5,375 nucleotides of DNA from positions 1 to 5,375 of the forward strand of contig JAKVBZ010000184.1 in NCBI GenBank assembly GCA_022448645.1, in the 5' to 3' direction. The notes under the pieces are model-generated. The model was not told where the DNA came from, searched no databases, and saw only the letters and a list, made by a program, of their open reading frames with translations. The position numbers and the translations under genes are program-made. Shown one piece after another: positions 1 to 5,375 of this stretch; position 1 is the first letter of the stretch, and the number at the start of each line of letters is the position of its first letter. This stretch comes from Pirellulaceae bacterium. GTDB lineage: Bacteria > Planctomycetota > Planctomycetia > Pirellulales > Pirellulaceae.

Positions 1-483
1 CAACAGAGTTAAATAGGTATTTGCACGTGGTCTCGTGGAGCCATGCCACGGGAAGATCAGCATCAATCCACACAACCAACAAACGGTCATCAACGTTGGC
101 CATATCACACGGACCAAGGCGTGCGCCATAGGCCCCGCGTTCGAAAAAGCATTTTCCACATCGGTGGCCGTCGTCACTGTGGCTATCATCAAGCACAGAC
201 CTAACAGAAGGCATATCACCCCAACGAAATACCTCGTCCGACCAGTTAACCATTGATCACACAAGACGGATAGAGCATATGACAAGGGCACAATCGCTGC
301 AGCATTTACAAGAATACATCCGGCGAACCCGTACGGCCAAATCGCCCCTGGCCACCAATGGCCTTGACGCATTCCAGCTACCGACAGGCTGGCCACAACG
401 ACAGCAAACACAAGAGATACGGAGAACACAGCGATTGCCACTTTGTGTTCCTGCCTATCGCGTTGTTGCTTCCCGTCACTCAC
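1..483 (-). CDS. Polytopic membrane protein of unknown function, partial (3' end beyond left edge)
   Basis: Reading the minus strand from the GTG at 483..481, the frame stays open for 161 codons to base 1 and continues out of the window. The product begins MSDGKQQRDRQEHK, a short charged cytoplasmic-looking tail. Four hydrophobic segments follow at about residues 14-37, 50-74, 85-103 and 121-145, so it is an integral inner-membrane protein. Trp/Pro-rich turns (GHWWPGAIWPYG, residues 41-52) separate the first two helices. The start lies 6 bases after the TAA of the upstream membrane gene and in the same phase; a GGGAGAG stretch inside that gene's end, about 10 bases before the GTG, could serve as ribosome-binding site. 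The only nearby ATG (Met38) would discard the first helix, so GTG is preferred. I do not recognise the family. Tight coupling suggests it acts with the 490..1524 product. Existence as a gene is fairly sure; function is unknown. Confidence 0.72.
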   Translation of the reverse strand, partial: MSDGKQQRDRQEHKVAIAVFSVSLVFAVVVASLSVAGMRQGHWWPGAIWPYGFAGCILVNAAAIVPLSYALSVLCDQWLTGRTRYFVGVICLLLGLCLMIATVTTATDVENAFSNAGPMAHALVRVIWPTLMTVCWLCGLMLIFPWHGSTRPRANTYLTLL

Positions 484-489
484 GTTTCT

Positions 490-1524
490 TTAACTCTCCC
501 GCAGTTCGACACCAAGCGTACTGGCAGTATCCGGTTGTCGTAGTTTCCAAATCAACCCATCGTAGGCATAGTGCAAAAAAGCTGCCCAAAAGTTTAGTCC
601 TAGCCACCATTGCATGTACTGTCGATCCGCAAAGCTGGCAAACGCCCCCAGACAAACAACGTAAATCGTGAAAAACTGCAGCCAACGACGGGACATTACT
701 TGAAAAAGCGACGCGGATCCTCGTTCCCGACGTCGCGAGGCATAGTGCGTCACAATAGCCAGATATTCCATCGCATGAAACGCAGCTGAAGCCACCGTGA
801 GCGCTAGGATTAGTCGATGATGCCCCCACCACAGGCTAAGTAACAGAGAACAGTACAATCCGTTTACGCTCAGCAGATAGATCGTCTTCGCCACCCCACG
901 CCCAGTACGAGTGCTGGCGACTTCCACCACGACAAGCGTCAACGGCAGGGCCATGACCAATACGTCAACCGTCTGAATCACATACATGGCGAATGGATAG
1001 GCCTCGGCCCAACCGGTTGTCCAACCTGCCAACCTCAAGCAGACATACGTCACAAAGACACGAACGCTGATGGTCTCCAATAGGGGCCTACCACCACCAT
1101 TTTTTCGTGCATAAATTCGTAAGATACCTCCGTGCTGTGCGGCGAAGTGCCAGGAATTCCACACATAGTCAACAAGGGCAAGGCAGACGAATGCCCCCAT
1201 CCAAGAAAACGTCAGCAACACGACCAAGGCAGCCACGAGCGCTATGCCTAAAAACAGACGATTGAGACCTTGACGACGGTCAGCGTCAGTGGCCACCAGG
1301 ATCAACGTCAGCCAGCGATGGGGCGTTGTGAGAAAATAGATTTGCCAGAACTCTAGACGTGACGTGCCTTCTGGAGACACCAGCAAGGGAATCCAAGCCA
1401 ATAGCCACCACAAATTACAGAAAAAGCATAGATCGAACCACGGCGAGACGATCCATTGGTGAGCACTACGAGAGTTCATCAAGGGCGTCGTGATGGGTCC
1501 TTGTTTGACACGATGCTTTTTCAC
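490..1524 (-). CDS. Histidine-rich polytopic membrane protein, uncharacterised
   Basis: This 344-residue protein has about nine or ten hydrophobic segments, at roughly residues 31-50, 60-77, 88-105, 108-125, 150-168, 176-200, 211-232, 236-258, 281-297 and 303-320, so it is an integral membrane protein. Histidines sit in or beside helices in motif-like settings: TTPHRW (His69), WHFAAQHGGI (His126, His131), AAFHAMEYLAIVTHY (His250, His260) and FLHYAYDGLIWKLR (His318, Asp322). Such helix-borne His/Asp/Glu sets are typical of membrane metal or haem sites, but that is inference. I do not recognise a named family. The start is GTG, 6 bases after the lipoprotein stop, with AGGG overlapping that stop as a possible ribosome site; Met16 is an alternative start lacking any such signal. 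It sits in the middle of a three-gene unit, between the lipoprotein and the edge membrane protein. Coding status is strong; function is open. Confidence 0.85.
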   Translation of the reverse strand: MKKHRVKQGPITTPLMNSRSAHQWIVSPWFDLCFFCNLWWLLAWIPLLVSPEGTSRLEFWQIYFLTTPHRWLTLILVATDADRRQGLNRLFLGIALVAALVVLLTFSWMGAFVCLALVDYVWNSWHFAAQHGGILRIYARKNGGGRPLLETISVRVFVTYVCLRLAGWTTGWAEAYPFAMYVIQTVDVLVMALPLTLVVVEVASTRTGRGVAKTIYLLSVNGLYCSLLLSLWWGHHRLILALTVASAAFHAMEYLAIVTHYASRRRERGSASLFQVMSRRWLQFFTIYVVCLGAFASFADRQYMQWWLGLNFWAAFLHYAYDGLIWKLRQPDTASTLGVELRES

Positions 1525-1530
1525 CTATCC

Positions 1531-1917
1531 CTAGGGTGAAAGCGGAGTACTCGAGAGCTTCCATAACTCTCCAACTTTCTGAGCGGTCCAGGTGACTACA
1601 GTGGGATTACCTTGCAAATCTTCGAGAGTAACCTGAAAGGTGACTGAGTCTCCCTCAAATTCGATTTCTCCCTCCGGAACACAAACGAAGTTGTTCAGTA
1701 TCGCTTCCTGTTGGGCGTCAGGAACGGCACCTTCTGCGAAATAGTTGGCAAAACTAGCCCTTCCGGCAGCGTCCGCAACCTCCCGTACCAAATTGTACAC
1801 CTCGCCCTTGTCTCCCTCGGGAAATGGATCCTCTTCAGCGCATCCGCTGAAGACCAAAAGTAAAAGAACCAGTGACAGACACAATGGCTTTGAATGAAAA
1901 CGTACGTAGCGGTACAC
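1531..1917 (-). CDS. Small exported lipoprotein, hypothetical
   Basis: This 128-residue protein has a typical lipoprotein signal: a basic N-terminus (Arg3, Arg6, Lys10), a leucine-rich core at residues 12-22, and the lipobox-like FSGC with the acylated cysteine at position 26. Phe at -3 is less common than Leu but acceptable. The mature part of about 103 residues begins AEEDPFPEG and is acidic. It ends in a beta-rich stretch with GDSVTFQVTL and VTWTAQKVGELWKLSSTPL, a pattern reminiscent of small NTF2-like or DUF4878-type envelope proteins; that resemblance is weak. The start is GTG at 1917 with AAGGGG seven bases upstream; a TTG at 1922 in another frame is a shadow. It lies 202 bases downstream of the DUF1559 gene and 6 bases upstream of the membrane gene. 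In my recollection small secreted proteins or lipoproteins often follow DUF1559 genes in planctomycetes, which fits. No enzymatic motif is visible. Confidence 0.82.
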   Translation of the reverse strand: MYRYVRFHSKPLCLSLVLLLLVFSGCAEEDPFPEGDKGEVYNLVREVADAAGRASFANYFAEGAVPDAQQEAILNNFVCVPEGEIEFEGDSVTFQVTLEDLQGNPTVVTWTAQKVGELWKLSSTPLSP

Positions 1918-1924
1918 CCCAAAT

Positions 1925-1929
1925 CCCCT
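1925..1929 (-). promoter_or_regulatory. Ribosome-binding site of the lipoprotein gene
   Basis: On the minus strand AGGGG lies seven bases before the GTG at 1917. It is the clearest Shine-Dalgarno sequence in the window and decides the GTG start over the nearby TTG at 1922. The downstream membrane genes have only weak signals of their own, so ribosomes loading here may supply much of their translation by reinitiation (inference). Confidence 0.6.
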
Positions 1930-2064
1930 TACCTATTGGAAGTCTAACTTCATGACCTGAACCGCAGAGAAAAGTCGTCCGCAGCATACAGGACGCAATT
2001 GGAGCAGAAATTCGCCGAGCGGCCAATAGCACGAATCAAGAAATAAGTAAGCAAATGGCTAGGA

Positions 2065-2084
2065 ACGGGCAGCAGCATGCCCGT
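2065..2084 (-). terminator. Small hairpin between DUF1559 and lipoprotein genes, possible terminator or attenuator
   Basis: ACGGGCA (2065-2071) pairs perfectly with TGCCCGT (2078-2084) around a six-base loop. On the minus strand it lies 35 bases after the DUF1559 stop and is followed by TTCCTAGCCATTTGC, which is T-rich but not a clean T tract. It could be a weak intrinsic terminator, a partial attenuator lowering expression of the lipoprotein operon, or an mRNA 3'-end stabiliser. The stem is seen directly; the role is inferred. Confidence 0.35.
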
Positions 2085-2119
2085 GATCCACTTCGCATCG
2101 TCCCCATCGACCTGCACAC

Positions 2120-3259
2120 CTAGGGAGAATCGCTAACGGTTTCTCCACCTTCACGCGTGCAGAGCGCTCTCCAGATGTTTATGTCGATAGATTCACTTTG
2201 AAACTGGACAGATCCATCAACACGGCCAGTAACGACCCCACCTGGATGTGAACTGCGAGCTGCAGCATACGCAGCACAGCCTCCCGAAATCTGCGTACAC
2301 GGACGAGGATCCGTTGGATCGATGTTTGGAGCACATCCCAACACATTGTCGGCATCTGGCGAGTTAGGGCTTAGAAACGCTGTAAAAATGGACGCCCCCA
2401 TCGCCGCGCTGACCCAAACACCCCGAACATCCTGGCGATGGTCGAATCCGAGTAGCTCACTGTAGCCTATTGTATTCGACGTACCGTCTTCGATACTCGA
2501 CAACTTCGTTCCCTTATCCTGTCCGCGACGAGCCTTGCCGGTGGTCAAACAATCATTTGAATTTTCACCGCTTTCAAGCTCGAAAAGCATGTTTACCTGA
2601 TACGCCCCGACCAGTCGCGCTTCATTTGGGTCGCTGCTATCCCAGGAGCTCCAAGTACCGGCACCGAAACACGCAGCATAGTTACCCTTGCTGAGTGATT
2701 CGAATTGTGTCACGCCCGACTCATGAATCTGCGTCATCGGTTCGGCACTTGGGCAGCGATAGAAGCCAGGCGTGGTTCGACCGATGCCGTTGAAGGCATC
2801 ATGTTCGCAATCGTCGGCAGCGTTCCATCCATCAGCAAGTTGCCCAGTCATGCAGGCATTCAAATCCTCATCACGAACTTGCTCCTCAAGCTGTGGAAGC
2901 AGATTAGATGCCCAATTCGGCCCCGCACAATAATTCTGCAGTTGCGTGCCAACCTGAGCACAAGTTGGTCGGCGATTATTACGATGACCACCGGGCAAAC
3001 CTGGCGGGAGTGTTCCATAAGCACTCTCATGGTTCATGGCAGCCAATGCAATTTGTTTGACATGGTTCGTGCATTGAATCCGCCTCGCTGCCTCTCGCGC
3101 CGCCTGAACAGCAGGAAGCAATAAGGCAATGAGTATCGCGATGATGGCGATGACCACCAAAAGTTCTACCAGCGTAAAACCGCTGTTGTATCGTTTCCTC
3201 AACAAAGTCTTTTGTTGGGCAATGACCGCTCCATGTTTGAAATTTGTTAACCGTCGCAT
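2120..3259 (-). CDS. DUF1559 (SBP_bac_10) domain protein with type IV pilin-like N-terminus
   Basis: This is an exported, envelope-associated pseudopilin-like protein of a family greatly expanded in Planctomycetota; its molecular role is not established. Numbered from the ATG at 3271, the prepilin cleavage site is after Gly31, with [20 protein letters not shown] forming the methylated-Phe helix; Phe32 is +1 and Glu36 the conserved +5 glutamate. [12 protein letters not shown] and CTNHVKQI follow, then the DUF1559 body with FYRCPSA (170-176), GNYAACFG (196-203), DGTSNT (262-267), HPGG (342-345), DGSVQF (352-357) and [11 protein letters not shown] (367-377). The length is normal for the family. 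The usual PGGVN-type stretch reads PGGVVTGRV here. Twelve cysteines are present, unusually many, allowing disulfides outside the membrane. I place the start at the second ATG (3259) because GAGG lies six bases before it; the ATG at 3271 adds four residues and lacks a ribosome site. The leader before the cleavage site is 27-31 residues and basic. Confidence 0.95.
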   Translation of the reverse strand: MRRLTNFKHGAVIAQQKTLLRKRYNSGFTLVELLVVIAIIAILIALLLPAVQAAREAARRIQCTNHVKQIALAAMNHESAYGTLPPGLPGGHRNNRRPTCAQVGTQLQNYCAGPNWASNLLPQLEEQVRDEDLNACMTGQLADGWNAADDCEHDAFNGIGRTTPGFYRCPSAEPMTQIHESGVTQFESLSKGNYAACFGAGTWSSWDSSDPNEARLVGAYQVNMLFELESGENSNDCLTTGKARRGQDKGTKLSSIEDGTSNTIGYSELLGFDHRQDVRGVWVSAAMGASIFTAFLSPNSPDADNVLGCAPNIDPTDPRPCTQISGGCAAYAAARSSHPGGVVTGRVDGSVQFQSESIDINIWRALCTREGGETVSDSP

Positions 3260-3265
3260 CTCGCG

Positions 3266-3269
3266 CCTC
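3266..3269 (-). promoter_or_regulatory. Ribosome-binding site deciding the DUF1559 start
   Basis: GAGG on the minus strand lies six bases before the ATG at 3259. The upstream in-frame ATG at 3271 is preceded only by CACTTTTTT, so this site favours the shorter form. Confidence 0.45.
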
Positions 3270-3305
3270 ATAAAAAAGTGTGCTGGAAACTGCCTGCAGC
3301 GCCCT

Positions 3306-3334
3306 ATTTTGTCAGATTATGACCTAAATTACAA
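3306..3334 (-). promoter_or_regulatory. Candidate sigma-70-type promoter for the DUF1559 gene
   Basis: On the minus strand TTGTAA (3334-3329) and CAAAAT (3311-3306) are separated by 17 bases, resembling TTGACA-17-TATAAT with four matches in each box. The surrounding 3300-3345 stretch is AT-rich compared with its flanks. It would give a leader of roughly 40 bases. Planctomycete promoter consensus is poorly defined, so this is tentative. Confidence 0.3.
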
Positions 3335-3370
3335 CTGGATATTTTCATGAACATCTCACCGCCAAGCCAC

Positions 3371-3428
3371 GTCCGGTTCCCTTACAAACCGGGAAAATGG
3401 ACGCTGCGGCGCCATTTCCCATCCGGAC
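3371..3428. repeat. Nested inverted repeats with recurring CCGG words
   Basis: GTCCGG (3371-3376) is the inverse of CCGGAC (3423-3428). Inside, GGGAAAATGG (3391-3400) pairs with CCATTTCCC (3412-3420) with one bulged A. A competing pair, CCGGTT (3373-3378) with AACCGG (3387-3392), cannot form together with either of the other stems. TCCGG recurs once more at 3497-3501. The element lies about 110 bases upstream of the DUF1559 start. It could be a dispersed intergenic repeat, a regulatory site, or an RNA structure if transcription starts further upstream than the candidate promoter. The pairing is seen directly; the role is unknown. Confidence 0.5.
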
Positions 3429-3888
3429 ATACGGTTCGTTCTATTCGCTGACTGCGTGGCTTCAGGCCAATTTAACACGAACTAGCAGCCGGCACATCCG
3501 GTCCGACAACCGCCAGCACCTCTCCCGGAACTCACCGACACTTTCGTGGCCTATCATCTGATCGGGGTGAACAGAACTGCCGCACGATGAAGTGTTCGAG
3601 CTGGGACAAGGAAGATGACCGATCACCTACATGAAAAACGGGCCCATTGATGCTTTGGAGGGGAGCATTAAACCATTACAGAATCGCATCTTAAAGTGTT
3701 TGCCCGCAGCCCTACATATTGAAAGGTGGCTTGGAATCGCATATCTTACCGGGACATTCGTTTGAAGAATACCGAACCGTGAATGCAAGAGAACAATAGG
3801 GTACCAATCCGCCTTTAGCAAAAATGAAAATGTCTTCACGCGAAAAGGCCCACTTGGTTTATCACCATATAGCATTACGTCAATTTTC

Positions 3889-4740
3889 ATGTCACTGAGT
3901 CGTCTCCAAACGCAGTTTAACGATAAGGGATTTCTCCTACTGCGAGGGCTCATTGAACCTGAATTTTTCCAAGGTCTGCTGAAATGTGTTGCTGAGGCCG
4001 TCGACAAAAGGGCTCGCAGGCTATACGAACAGGGCAAGATTCGGGACATCCATCGTGACAAGCCTCTTGGTACAAGGTGGCAGCACGTGTATGCAGAAAT
4101 GGGGAATTACCAAAAACGGCGAAGTTGGGACGAAGACGTTCTCACCAAAGAACTCTTCGATTTAATGCGGCACCCGGCTTTGCTGAACGTATTAGAAACG
4201 CTTATCGGCCCAGAGATTCAGGCCACCGGAATGTTTGCTTTACGACCTAAAGTTCCACATGATAAACGCACCGAAGTCCTATGGCACCAGGACAGCCATT
4301 ATTTGGGCGAGTCCACCGCTGAACAACTCATTGTGTCGACTTGGATTCCGTTGGTTGATACAGATGAAAAAAATGGATGCATGCAGGTGATCCCGTCGAG
4401 TCACACTTGGGGACTCGTTGCTGCCAGCATGGACCCAGAACACCTCGCGTACCGCCCCACTGACGATCCCTCTGCTCGAGGCGAGCCGTGTTCGTGCAAA
4501 ATGTCCGTCGGTGATGTTTTGTTTTTCAGCAATCTCATGGTGCATCGTTCCTTAGCAAATCACAGCGACCATACTCGGTGGAGCATCGATCTACGGTATC
4601 ACGCCGCGGGCATCACGCTCGAAAATTCAGAGAAGTATTTACCTGGCTTTCGAGCACGTAGTCGTCACGCCCCTCACCAGGAAGACGACTGGCCCACATG
4701 GCAACGACGGTACGTAGCCAGTGGTGTGCACACGGAATAA
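3889..4740 (+). CDS. Phytanoyl-CoA dioxygenase (PhyH) family Fe(II)/2-oxoglutarate oxygenase
   Basis: This 283-residue soluble protein should hydroxylate a small molecule using Fe(II), 2-oxoglutarate and oxygen. It opens with the family's usual FNDKGFLLLRGLIEPEFFQGL (residues 10-30, Gly20 and Pro24 in the typical turn). The iron triad is intact: His133 and Asp135 in WHQDSHY, and His219 in MVHRS. Arg230, eleven residues after the distal His, matches the spacing of the 2-oxoglutarate-binding Arg in human PHYH (His264, Arg275). NGCMQVIPSSH (162-172) and MSVGDVLFFSNLMVH (205-219) are the standard core strands. No signal peptide or membrane helix is present, so it is probably cytoplasmic. The ATG has no Shine-Dalgarno sequence; upstream the frame is open to 3766 but has no ATG, GTG or TTG. 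It is flanked by non-coding DNA and reads away from the minus-strand genes, so it is probably monocistronic. The substrate is not predictable: the family includes fatty-acyl, ectoine and many natural-product hydroxylases. Confidence 0.93.
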   Translation: MSLSRLQTQFNDKGFLLLRGLIEPEFFQGLLKCVAEAVDKRARRLYEQGKIRDIHRDKPLGTRWQHVYAEMGNYQKRRSWDEDVLTKELFDLMRHPALLNVLETLIGPEIQATGMFALRPKVPHDKRTEVLWHQDSHYLGESTAEQLIVSTWIPLVDTDEKNGCMQVIPSSHTWGLVAASMDPEHLAYRPTDDPSARGEPCSCKMSVGDVLFFSNLMVHRSLANHSDHTRWSIDLRYHAAGITLENSEKYLPGFRARSRHAPHQEDDWPTWQRRYVASGVHTE

Positions 4741-4789
4741 ATCGGCATTTTGCCACCATCATCACACCTGTAGGACATGGCTCGATTCG

Positions 4790-4812
4790 TGGTGGGGATC
4801 CACCATAAATTG
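4790..4812 (+). terminator. Possible intrinsic terminator after the oxygenase gene
   Basis: TGGTGG (4790-4795) pairs with CCACCA (4800-4805) around a GGAT tetraloop, about 50 bases after the oxygenase stop. It is followed by TAAATTGTATT, an AT-rich but not pure T tail. The stem is short and the tail imperfect, so this is a moderate candidate. Confidence 0.4.
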
Positions 4813-5375
4813 TATTGACGAGGAATGATCTCCAGAGAGTGATCACCGGGTTATCCAAACTATTTTTGTCTATCAAATCAAATATGCACGACTACGCCCC
4901 CGCAACTCCATCACATGCAGTCGACCTGGAACGGATCCTCACAAGCGAAATGGGTACGACTCTTGCCGGGGGGGCAGTACGTTCGCCGCACGAAGAATTC
5001 ACCATGTATTGCAGAGACACAGAGTGAAGTTCTCGGAAGATCTTGTCACTGGGTACCATCATGTTCCCCAGAGCGACGACATCATTTTGTTTCTGTGCTT
5101 GCAAGTCTTCACGAGCCTGCGACATTATAGAATAGACAGGTTCAACCCCCTGACCATGATTGAAGATAAATGGTGCATGACGTGAATCTCGCATCGCAGT
5201 TTGTGATCACATCCAATAGAGTGCCATTCACGTTAAGGACTTCGTTCAACAAAATAGCCAAAGTCACAACAACGACCGTGACCGTATGATTTTTCATCAA
5301 TAACACTTTTAGGCATGAGGCTTCAGAACCGCTTCCAGGTGAACCGAAGTAGACCAATCAGCTCATTCGGTAGCT
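4813..5375. other. Stretch without a convincing gene
   Basis: No frame here gives a recognisable protein. Two minus-strand frames are the most protein-like. One, from an ATG at 5294, encodes MKNHTVTVVVVTLAILLNEV, a hydrophobic signal- or helix-like segment, and stops at 5142. The other, in a different phase from 5194 to 4892, encodes a soluble-looking stretch with SIMSQAREDLQAQKQNDVV. They overlap at 5142..5194, as expected if one gene had been split by a frameshift, but neither half matches a family I know. A run of seven G lies at 4968..4974. A plus-strand ATG at 5315 stays open to the right edge for only 20 codons and has no properly spaced ribosome site. The stretch is best treated as intergenic or eroded coding DNA. 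Confidence 0.4.

Larger units (their letters stand above)
3260..3888. other. Long divergent intergenic region
   Basis: These 629 bases separate two divergently read genes. Near the DUF1559 side lie its probable ribosome site and candidate promoter, then the CCGG-rich inverted-repeat cluster at 3371..3428. From about 3430 to 3765 I see only short frames with frequent stops and no recognisable protein remnant. From 3766 to 3888 the oxygenase frame is open upstream of its ATG, but offers no ATG, GTG or TTG. No convincing promoter for the oxygenase gene could be picked out. No tRNA or transposase sequence was recognised. Confidence 0.6.

Noticed and set aside
35..671. Plus-strand open frames at 35..256, 279..671 and 358..543
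   Set aside because: They lie antisense to the edge membrane gene and the end of the 490..1524 gene, have no recognisable motifs, and read as low-information basic sequence; the minus strand gives clear membrane helices instead.
476..832. Minus-strand frame inside the membrane gene
   Set aside because: Alternative phase of the 490..1524 gene with no independent support.
1695..2032. Minus-strand frames at 1695..1922 and 1835..2032
   Set aside because: They overlap the lipoprotein gene in other phases; the lipoprotein has a proper signal, lipobox and ribosome site, these do not.
2470..3350. Plus-strand frames opposite the DUF1559 gene
   Set aside because: Antisense shadows of a strongly supported family member.
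3356..3440. Short minus-strand frames (from ATG 3430) and a possible group II intron domain V-like tail, suggested by the ACGGTTC near the inverted repeats
   Set aside because: The 24-codon frame is too short and lies entirely in the inverted repeats. The domain V consensus with its catalytic AGC and GAAA tetraloop hairpin cannot be laid onto the sequence, and no reverse transcriptase is nearby.
3766..3888. Upstream extension of the oxygenase frame
   Set aside because: The frame is open for 41 codons but contains no ATG, GTG or TTG, and the protein already starts at the usual family N-terminus.
3627..4061. Minus-strand frame overlapping the oxygenase start
   Set aside because: It is antisense to the conserved PhyH N-terminus and shows no family features.
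4279..4876. Minus-strand frames at 4279..4545 and 4613..4876
   Set aside because: Mostly antisense to the conserved oxygenase core; no motifs.
4815..5130. Plus-strand frames at 4815..5027 and 4915..5130
   Set aside because: They overlap each other in different phases, lack ribosome sites, and resemble no family; the evidence is no better than chance.
5315..5375. Plus-strand ATG frame running off the right edge
   Set aside because: Only 20 codons are visible, the AGGC is directly against the ATG, and nothing recognisable is encoded.

Overview
The window most likely comes from a planctomycete, probably a Rhodopirellula/Pirellula-like member of the Pirellulales. The main evidence is the gene at 2120..3259 (minus). 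It has the DUF1559 architecture that is strongly expanded in Planctomycetota: a type IV pilin-like N-terminus followed by the SBP_bac_10/DUF1559 body and the closing HPGG...DGSV...WRAL.TR.GGE motif. Moderate GC content, frequent GTG starts, start sites without Shine-Dalgarno sequences and loosely packed genes all fit. The assignment is by family recognition; no search was run.

Layout. From 3259 down to the left edge everything reads on the minus strand: the DUF1559 pseudopilin-like protein (2120..3259), a 202-base gap with a small hairpin, a small lipoprotein (1531..1917), a nine- or ten-helix histidine-rich membrane protein (490..1524), and a second membrane protein that runs off the left edge (1..483). 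The last three form a very tight unit. All start with GTG, both junctions are exactly 6 bases, and all three lie in the same reading phase. The edge gene has no ATG near its beginning and is cut by the window, so it is easily missed, but its frame is open for all 161 visible codons and encodes four clear membrane helices.

A 629-base non-coding stretch (3260..3888) separates this block from a divergent plus-strand gene for a phytanoyl-CoA dioxygenase-type Fe(II)/2-oxoglutarate oxygenase (3889..4740) with a complete catalytic triad. The stretch holds a weak promoter candidate for the DUF1559 gene and a nested set of CCGG-containing inverted repeats at 3371..3428. That set could be a structured RNA leader, a regulatory site or a dispersed repeat. 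After the oxygenase comes a possible hairpin terminator, then about 560 bases (4813..5375) with no convincing gene. Short frames there look at most like an eroded coding sequence.

Function. DUF1559 proteins are thought to be exported, envelope-associated pseudopilin-like proteins. With a lipoprotein and two polytopic membrane proteins downstream, the minus-strand block looks like an envelope gene set of unknown role. The oxygenase appears to be an independent single-gene unit whose substrate cannot be read from sequence. No CRISPR array, tRNA, rRNA, insertion sequence or recognisable defence system was seen. The least described items are the histidine-rich membrane protein with its edge partner and the intergenic structured element.
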